Assembly: GCA_030154265.1 (NCBI GenBank)
Contig: JASKKH010000003.1
Location: forward strand, 44,006 to 108,005
Source: Clostridia bacterium
Lineage (GTDB): Bacteria; Bacillota; DSM-521; Neomoorellales; Neomoorellaceae
DNA: 64,000 nucleotides
Direction: 5' to 3'
This document shows, piece after piece, positions 61,329 through 64,000 of the stretch. The notes under the pieces were generated by a model. It ran no database searches. It was given only the letters and a program-made list of their open reading frames with translations, and was not told the DNA's origin. The translations under genes were made by a program, and so were the position numbers. Numbering within the stretch: the stretch's first letter is position 1; each line of letters begins with the position of its first letter.

Positions 61329-62327
61329 TTGGATTATGTTCTTATATTTAGCCTGGGACTTATTTTATTGGGAGCAGAGGGGTTTACTAACGGAGTTGAA
61401 TGGTTGGGGAAAAAGCTTAGGTTAACTGAAGGGGCAGTAGGAAGCCTTCTGGCTGCTGTGGGAACAGCCCTCCCGGAAACAACTATTCCAATTATAGCTA
61501 TTTTAACGGGTGGCCAAGATGCGGGGCATGAAATAGGAATAGGAGCTATTTTAGGAGCTCCGTTTATGTTAAGTACATTAGCATTTTTCATCACAGGGTT
61601 AGCAGTAATATTTTCTTATAGACGCAGACCAAATTTTCCTAAAATGAATTTGGATATTAATACTCTGAAACGTGACTTAAGTTTTTTCCTTGTGATTTTT
61701 ACCCTGGCTATACTTGCTTCATTTCTGGAGAGTCATAGTTCAAAACAATTAATAGCAGGGGGCTTGGTGATTGCCTATCTAATTTATGCTTATCTGACGC
61801 TTACAAAGGGTTCCAGTGTTGGGGAAGAGGGGGAATTGAACCGTCTTTATTTACAACGTAAGGCAGTAAACCCATCTTTAATTTTGGTTTTAGCTCAAAT
61901 AATCTTGGCACTTGGGGTAATTGTGGGTGGAGCAAGACTTTTTGTCAATGAGGTTGAAATTCTTGCTCAAGCCTTAGGTATACCTCCTTTTATTTTAGCC
62001 TTAATAATAGCACCTATAGCTACCGAGTTACCAGAAAAATTTAATAGTGTAATTTGGGTTATTCGCGGAAAAGATACCCTGGCTTTAGGAAATATTACCG
62101 GAGCTATGGTTTTTCAGAGCTCAATAATTCCTGCTATTGGTATAACCATGACCAGTTGGGAGTTGACACAAGGAGCCTTGATAAGTGCAATTCTTACTAT
62201 TTTATCAAGTACATTGGTTTTATTTGAAGTACACAATAAAAAGTACTTAACACCTTTTACCTTAGTGAACGGTGGAGCTTTTTATATTATATTTGTAATT
62301 TTAATTCTTAAAGGCTTTGTTCATTAG
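61329..62327 (+). CDS. Sodium/calcium exchanger family protein (YrbG-like)
   Basis: The protein has about ten membrane helices and the two conserved alpha repeats of the CaCA family: A-V-G-T-A-L-P-E-T-T-I-P and A-P-I-A-T-E-L-P-E-K-F-N. The acidic residues within both bind Ca2+ or Na+ in relatives. The frame starts at ATG 61245, inside a terminator; TTG 61329 follows GGGGGAGAGG at 61313-61322 and begins at the first helix, so I chose it (332 residues). Ion specificity is not certain. Confidence 0.85.
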   Translation: MDYVLIFSLGLILLGAEGFTNGVEWLGKKLRLTEGAVGSLLAAVGTALPETTIPIIAILTGGQDAGHEIGIGAILGAPFMLSTLAFFITGLAVIFSYRRRPNFPKMNLDINTLKRDLSFFLVIFTLAILASFLESHSSKQLIAGGLVIAYLIYAYLTLTKGSSVGEEGELNRLYLQRKAVNPSLILVLAQIILALGVIVGGARLFVNEVEILAQALGIPPFILALIIAPIATELPEKFNSVIWVIRGKDTLALGNITGAMVFQSSIIPAIGITMTSWELTQGALISAILTILSSTLVLFEVHNKKYLTPFTLVNGGAFYIIFVILILKGFVH

Positions 62328-62414
62328 TTAATGAAAATCATTACTTATAGGTTGTATTTAAGTATTTTGCATTATATATATTTAAAGATGAAAAATAATC
62401 TTTTTACATAAATT

Positions 62415-62443
62415 CTGAAGTAAATTTATGAAATTTACTTCAG
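62415..62443. repeat. Perfect 13-bp palindrome upstream of the FAD oxidoreductase
   Basis: CTGAAGTAAATTT (62415-62427), spacer ATG, then AAATTTACTTCAG (62431-62443). There is no T-run after it, so a terminator role is weak on the plus strand. It may be a dimeric regulator site, or a weak hairpin after the antiporter gene. It lies about 106 bases before the next start. Confidence 0.6.
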
Positions 62444-62549
62444 GGATTAACGGATAAAGTACATATAGTTTTTTAGGAATACTTACTTATCCTTAAACTT
62501 CATTTTTATATATAGGGAAGTTGTTTGGCCATGGGTAGGGGGGAGGCAA

Positions 62550-63854
62550 ATGCTACGAGTTATAGTTGTTGGTGGTGGTTGGGCTGGATGTGCAGCCGCA
62601 TTAGCTGCCCGCCAAGCTGGGGCTCAAGTAATTCTGCTAGAGAGAACTGATATGTTACTTGGCACTGGCCTTGTTGGTGGTATTATGCGTAACAATGGCC
62701 GTTTTACAGCAGCAGAAGAAATGATAGCTTTGGGTGGGGGCACTCTATTTAAACTTATAGATAGTGTAAGTCGTCACCGTAACATTGACTTTGCGGGGCA
62801 TCGTCATGCCTGGCTTTATGACGTTGATAGAGTTGAACCGTTGGTTCGTAAGAAATTAAAGCAACTAGGGATAAAGGTTTATACCTTGAGTCGGGTAAAC
62901 AGTGTTAAGGTTAAAAGTAATATTATTGAGTTGGTTGAAACTTCTGAAGGTAAGGTATATGAAGGTGATGCTTTCATTGATGCCACTGGTACAGCAGGAC
63001 CACCTGGAAACTGTCGACGTTATGGAAACGGTTGTGTTATGTGCGTATATCGCTGTCCTACTTTTGGTGGTCGTTTAGGTTTAGCGGCTATGGCTGGAGT
63101 AAAGGAATATGCTGCATTAAGGCGTGGAGGTGGCAGGGGGGCATTAAGTGGATCTTGTAAAATTCATAAAGGTTCTTTACCATCTAGTTTAGTAGAAGAA
63201 CTGGAAGAAAAGGGTATGGTTTCACTGCCGTTGCCGCTTGACTTTACAGATAAAGGTGATTTACTTCAACGTAAAGCCTGTCAACAGTATGCTTTACCTG
63301 AATATAAAACAAATATTATATTACTGGATACAGGTTATGCCAAACTTATGGCTCCCTTTTTTCCTTTGGATAAATTAAGAAAGTTAGAGGGTTTAGAAAA
63401 TGCTCGCTTTGGCGATCCCTATGCCGGTGGTATTGGTAACTCTGTTCGTTTTTTAGCCATGGTCCCAAGAGATGATGCTTTAAAGGTAAAGGGCTTGGAT
63501 AATGTCTTTTGTGCTGGGGAAAGGGCTGGTCCCTTTGTTGGTCATACGGAAGCAATAGTTACAGGGACCTTAGCTGGCCATAATGCTGTACGCTTACTTG
63601 TTGGTAAAGAGCCTCTTATTTTACCAAATACCTTGGCAGTAGGTGATATTATAGCTTATAGCCATCGCCAGGTAGATAACGGTGAAGGCCTCTATCAACG
63701 TTTTACCTTTTCCGGGTCTCATTATTTTGAAAGAATGTCAAGGTTAGGGCTTTATACCAAGGATTTAGAGGTTATAAATCAAAGAGTAGGTGAATTAGCA
63801 GGGATTTTTTCAAAACCTTTAGTAGAAGGAAATAAGGAATTTATTAAAGAATAA
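62550..63854 (+). CDS. FAD-dependent oxidoreductase with a cysteine cluster
   Basis: The N-terminus V-I-V-V-G-G-G-W-A-G-C-A-A-A is a Rossmann FAD-binding motif (G-x-G-x-x-G), and C-A-G-E-R-A-G-P near residue 320 is the C-terminal FAD contact seen in GidA/TrmFO-type and other FAD oxidoreductases. A cysteine set C155, C162, C165, C169 (C-x6-C-x2-C-x3-C-P) lies in the middle and looks like an iron-sulfur ligand set. The 434-residue length is standard. ATG 62550 follows GGGGGGAGG. The substrate is unknown. Confidence 0.8.
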   Translation: MLRVIVVGGGWAGCAAALAARQAGAQVILLERTDMLLGTGLVGGIMRNNGRFTAAEEMIALGGGTLFKLIDSVSRHRNIDFAGHRHAWLYDVDRVEPLVRKKLKQLGIKVYTLSRVNSVKVKSNIIELVETSEGKVYEGDAFIDATGTAGPPGNCRRYGNGCVMCVYRCPTFGGRLGLAAMAGVKEYAALRRGGGRGALSGSCKIHKGSLPSSLVEELEEKGMVSLPLPLDFTDKGDLLQRKACQQYALPEYKTNIILLDTGYAKLMAPFFPLDKLRKLEGLENARFGDPYAGGIGNSVRFLAMVPRDDALKVKGLDNVFCAGERAGPFVGHTEAIVTGTLAGHNAVRLLVGKEPLILPNTLAVGDIIAYSHRQVDNGEGLYQRFTFSGSHYFERMSRLGLYTKDLEVINQRVGELAGIFSKPLVEGNKEFIKE

Positions 63855-64000
63855 AGTTAATATCCATTAAAATCTTAAAGAGTTTATATAATTGAAAGTT
63901 AGCTAAATTGCAATATCAAATGCAACACATTTTGAGAAACCTGATGATATTGGTCATAACTTTTAAGCAGTCTGTGTTTCTGGGAATGACTGGATTAGTT
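63855..64000 (+). other. Window-end intergenic sequence
   Basis: AT-rich sequence after the FAD oxidoreductase, without an open frame or terminator that can be supported before the window ends. Confidence 0.4.

Noticed and set aside
1..64000. CRISPR arrays, rRNA and tRNA genes
   Set aside because: No regularly spaced direct repeats with unique spacers and no rRNA or tRNA sequence was recognised; the repeats at 21901, 29048 and 31601 are two- or three-copy local repeats.

Overview
The window reads as chromosome of an anaerobic, motile, endospore-forming member of the Firmicutes (Clostridia, probably Peptococcaceae or Desulfotomaculum-like; inference). The evidence is the Bacillus/Clostridium-style fla/che operon with fliY and sigma-D, an alpha/beta small acid-soluble spore protein, a Ku protein, S-layer homology (SLH) proteins, frequent TTG and GTG starts with strong GGAGG sites, and an electron-bifurcating type Hdr/Flx operon. 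No rRNA, tRNA, CRISPR array or intact insertion sequence was seen.

Layout. (1) 1-5600: three cell-surface genes, one with IPT/TIG and fibronectin type III domains (cut by the window edge) and two with SLH domains. (2) 5650-6773: flagellin with a sigma-28-like promoter and a strong terminator. (3) 6800-18306: an AT-rich flagellin-glycosylation island with an unknown helical protein, a Maf-type glycosyltransferase, a cobalamin-binding radical SAM enzyme and a nearly complete CMP-legionaminic acid pathway (legG, legI, neuD/legH-like, ptmE-like, legF, legB, legC). (4) 18600-21814: fliD, fliS, a chaperone-like gene, flaG and an AbrB-type regulator, opened by another sigma-28-like promoter. (5) 21815-50752: the main fla/che operon, preceded by a c-di-GMP-I (GEMM) riboswitch with a terminator. 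It runs flgBC-fliEFGHIJK-flgDE-flbD-motAB-fliLNOPQR-flhBAFG-pilZ-sigD-two small genes-flgF-flgG, then (after a TPR gene on the opposite strand) cheD-cheR-cheC-cheY-fliM-fliY. cheA, cheW and cheB are absent here. (6) 50760-53600: a spore-protein gene and ku, divergent and each with a sigma-G-like promoter, then a glycine-zipper stress-type protein and a Na/Pi-cotransporter-type protein. (7) 53770-60389: hdrC-hdrB-hdrA-flxD-flxC-flxB-flxA. hdrA and flxD each contain an in-frame UGA where relatives have cysteine, followed by a SECIS-like hairpin, so both are almost certainly selenoproteins. (8) 60442-63854: a PHP phosphoesterase, a Ca/Na antiporter-type protein and an FAD oxidoreductase with a cysteine cluster.

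How the parts fit. Legionaminic acid made by the island is probably put on flagellin by the Maf enzyme. Flagellar assembly is set by sigma-D (late promoters) and by c-di-GMP (riboswitch in front of flgB, PilZ protein inside the operon). The Hdr/Flx operon is predicted to couple NAD(H) to ferredoxin and a disulfide through flavin-based bifurcation.

The most notable items are the two adjacent selenoprotein genes that ordinary gene calling breaks at UGA, the riboswitch with a readable switching model, the radical SAM enzyme inside the glycosylation island, and the paired sigma-G-like promoters between the spore protein and Ku.
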